7,399 nucleotides of DNA from Georgenia sp. (GTDB taxonomy: Bacteria > Actinomycetota > Actinomycetes > Actinomycetales > Actinomycetaceae), in NCBI GenBank assembly GCA_027322565.1, contig DAHVRG010000285.1, forward strand, positions 1 through 7,399. Direction: 5' to 3'. Each line of letters begins with the position of its first letter. The stretch's first letter is position 1. A program made the position numbers and the translations under genes. Below are positions 5,924-7,399 of this stretch, one piece after another. The notes under the pieces were generated by a model. That model saw only the letters and a program-made list of their open reading frames with translations. It had not been told where the DNA came from and searched no databases.

Positions 5924-5982
5924 ACCGACAGCGCACTTCTCGCCGACAGCTCGGTCTCCTACCGACAGCTCACCTCTCGCCG
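5924..5982. repeat. Three-unit tandem repeat between rarA and rpsD
   Basis: The octamer CCGACAGC occurs at 5925-5932, 5943-5950 and 5962-5969, spaced 18 and 19 bases. The first and third units (5924-5945 and 5961-5982) match at 20 of 22 positions. The second matches the third exactly for CCGACAGCTC and then diverges. On the minus strand the core reads GAGCTGTCGG followed by a purine-rich stretch. The array lies directly upstream of the probable rpsD promoter. It could be a dispersed intergenic repeat or a regulator-binding array. Confidence 0.65.
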
Positions 5983-5993
5983 GTTGTCCGGCG
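5978..5993 (-). terminator. Small hairpin just after rarA
   Basis: CGCCGG (5978-5983) and CCGGCG (5988-5993) form a perfect 6-bp GC stem with a TTGT/ACAA loop, starting 6 bases after the rarA stop codon. There is no U-tract. It is a weak terminator candidate and overlaps the end of the last repeat unit. Confidence 0.35.
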
Positions 5994-5999
5994 GCTGGG

Positions 6000-7349
6000 T
6001 CAGCGGCCGTCGAGGATCTCGCGGATACGGGCGAGGCGGGTCGCCAGGTCGCGCTCGAGGCCGCGGGGATGCGGCTCGTAGTACCGGCGGCCGACGAGCT
6101 CGTCGGGCAGGTACTGCTGGGCGGCGATGGCGTGCGGCACGTCGTGCGCGTAGACGTAGTCCGTGCCGTGGCCCAGCTTCTTGGCACCCGCGTAGTGGGT
6201 GTCCCGCAGGTGGAGCGGCACCGGTCCTGCCTTGCCCGCGCGCACGTCCGCGATCGCCTCCCCGATCGCCCGGTAGGAGGCGTTCGACTTCGGCGCCGTC
6301 GCGACGTGGACCACGGCCTGGGCCAGGACGAGCCCGCCCTCGGGCATCCCGATGAAGGCGACCGCCTGGGCGGCCGCGACGGCGGTGTGCAGCGCCGTCG
6401 GGTCGGCCATCCCGACCTCCTCGGCGGCGGCGATGACGATCCGCCGGGCGATGAACCGGGGGTCCTCCCCCGCGACGATCATCCGCGCGAGGTAGTGCAG
6501 GGCGGCGTCGACGTCCGAGCCGCGCATCGACTTGATGAAGGCGCTGGTGACGTCGTAGTGCTGGTCGCCGGCACGGTCGTACCGCACGGCGGCGACGTCG
6601 ATCGCCCGCTCCATCGTCGCGAGGTCGATACGCGACTCCTCGGCTGCGGCCGCCGCTCCGGCCGCCGCCTCGAGGATCGTCAGCGCCTTGCGCGCGTCTG
6701 CGCCGGCGAGCCGGACGAGGTGGTCGGTGGCGTCGTCGTCGAGCTCGAAACGCCCGCCGAGGCCGCGCTCGTCGCGCAGGGCGCGTGCGACGAGCTCGCG
6801 GATGTCCCTCTCCTCCAGCGGCTGGAGGGTGAGGAGCAGGGAGCGGGACAGGAGCGGGGAGATGACCGAGAAGCTCGGGTTCTCGGTGGTCGCCGCGACG
6901 AGGGTGACCCAGCCGTTCTCCACGGAGGGCAGGAGCGCGTCCTGCTGGGTCTTGGAGAAGCGGTGGACCTCGTCGATGAAGAGCACGGTCTCCCCACCCG
7001 TGCTCACCAACCGGCGCCGGGCGTCCTCGACCACCTGTCGCACGTCCTTGACCCCGGCGGTGACGGCGGACAGCTCGACGAAGCGGCGCCCGGAGCCGTG
7101 CGCGACGAGGTAGGCGAACGTGGTCTTCCCCGTCCCCGGCGGCCCCCAGAGGATGACTGACGACGCGCCGACACGGGCGTCGCCGCTGGGCTCGACCAGC
7201 CGGCGCAACGGGGCGCCCGGCTCGAGGAGGTGGTCCTGGCCGAGCACCTCGTCCAGCGAGGCGGGCCGCATGCGCACGGCCAGCGGTGCGTCCGGGCGGG
7301 CAGCCGGGGTCCCGGCGTCGTCAGCGCCCACGGCGTCGAAGAGGTCCAC
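6000..7349 (-). CDS. rarA: Replication-associated recombination protein A (RarA/MgsA, AAA+ ATPase)
   Basis: RarA is a cytoplasmic AAA+ ATPase of the clamp-loader clade (MgsA in E. coli, Mgs1/WRNIP1 in eukaryotes) that acts at stalled replication forks. The 449-residue protein is full length. It shows the N-terminal [17 protein letters not shown] segment (26-42), Walker [10 protein letters not shown] (69-77), Walker [10 protein letters not shown] (122-130, Asp126/Glu127), sensor 1 ATTENPS (153-159), an arginine-finger candidate Arg169 in LLSR, and sensor 2 GADARKAL (216-223). The C-terminal tetramerisation region follows, with [20 protein letters not shown] (271-290), [10 protein letters not shown] (294-303) and YEPHPRGLE (424-432). 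The start is GTG at 7349; an in-frame TAG at 7361-7359 rules out any earlier start. The ribosome binding site is weak (AGG, 8 bases upstream). Its neighbour rpsD appears to have its own promoter. Confidence 0.96.
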   Translation of the reverse strand: MDLFDAVGADDAGTPAARPDAPLAVRMRPASLDEVLGQDHLLEPGAPLRRLVEPSGDARVGASSVILWGPPGTGKTTFAYLVAHGSGRRFVELSAVTAGVKDVRQVVEDARRRLVSTGGETVLFIDEVHRFSKTQQDALLPSVENGWVTLVAATTENPSFSVISPLLSRSLLLTLQPLEERDIRELVARALRDERGLGGRFELDDDATDHLVRLAGADARKALTILEAAAGAAAAAEESRIDLATMERAIDVAAVRYDRAGDQHYDVTSAFIKSMRGSDVDAALHYLARMIVAGEDPRFIARRIVIAAAEEVGMADPTALHTAVAAAQAVAFIGMPEGGLVLAQAVVHVATAPKSNASYRAIGEAIADVRAGKAGPVPLHLRDTHYAGAKKLGHGTDYVYAHDVPHAIAAQQYLPDELVGRRYYEPHPRGLERDLATRLARIREILDGR

Positions 7350-7369
7350 GACGGGAGCCTACGTCGCCC

Positions 7370-7399
7370 TCAGATGCGGGCGCCGCGGGCACGCCTGCG
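7370..7399 (-). other. Upstream edge, possible last codons of another gene
   Basis: The 50 bases before rarA hold no recognisable element. On the minus strand one frame reads nine codons (RRRARGARI) and ends in TGA at 7372-7370, 20 bases before the rarA start. This could be the 3' end of a preceding co-oriented gene, but so short a stretch is not evidence of coding. Confidence 0.15.

Noticed and set aside
5780..6187. N-terminal extension of S4 to an upstream ATG
   Set aside because: The extension would cross the probable rpsD promoter and enter rarA. The conserved S4 sequence begins at the GTG at 5779, which has its own binding site.
5694..7160. 488-codon open frame on the plus strand opposite rarA and the rpsD 5' region
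   Set aside because: It is antisense to rarA and crosses the rpsD promoter region. Its composition is that of a GC-rich shadow and it has no domain-like pattern.
1..7399. Possible mobile element, defence system, CRISPR or tRNA/rRNA gene
   Set aside because: No terminal inverted repeats, transposase or integrase motifs, regularly spaced CRISPR-like array, or tRNA-like cloverleaf were seen. The only tandem repeat has three units with too short a period for CRISPR.

Overview
This is a very GC-rich (well above two-thirds G+C), gene-dense chromosomal segment of an actinobacterium, most likely a Micrococcales-like member of Actinomycetota. The evidence is the frequent GTG/TTG starts, the actinobacterial form of AlaRS and S4, and the gene order rarA - rpsD - DUF948 protein - small membrane protein - alaS - ruvX - mltG, which resembles the Streptomyces arrangement as I remember it. 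Every credible gene is on the minus strand, so the window reads from its right end to its left. I see no mobile element, CRISPR array, rRNA or tRNA.

Region by region in transcription order: (a) 7399-7350 is the tail of the upstream region, possibly the last codons of another gene. (b) 7349-6000 is rarA, a replication-fork AAA+ ATPase. (c) 5999-5780 is a 220-base intergenic region holding a small hairpin after rarA, three tandem 18-19-base repeat units, a probable extended -10 promoter, and a roughly 100-base leader with hairpins. (d) 5779-5147 is rpsD, the cysteine-poor (zinc-free) type of ribosomal protein S4. (e) 5146-5034 holds a strong terminator-like hairpin followed by a second perfect 7-bp hairpin. 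(f) 5033-4450 holds two small single-pass membrane proteins whose stop and start codons share one base. (g) 4411-1718 is alaS with a TTG start. (h) 1721-1227 is ruvX. (i) 1230-61 is mltG. (j) 58-1 is the start of a further gene, by synteny expected to be aroE.

The genes from the DUF948 protein to the left edge are packed with gaps of at most 38 bases, and three junctions overlap (TGATG, ATGA, GTGA), so they look like one translationally coupled operon. It combines alanyl-tRNA charging (AlaS), rRNA/Holliday-junction nuclease activity (RuvX) and peptidoglycan chain termination (MltG). rpsD appears to be a separate unit with its own promoter and terminator.

The window is mostly conserved housekeeping sequence. 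I do not see a clearly new biological system. The parts most worth a second look are non-coding: the tandem repeats upstream of rpsD, the rpsD leader, the double hairpin before the alaS operon, and the two uncharacterised membrane proteins coupled to it.
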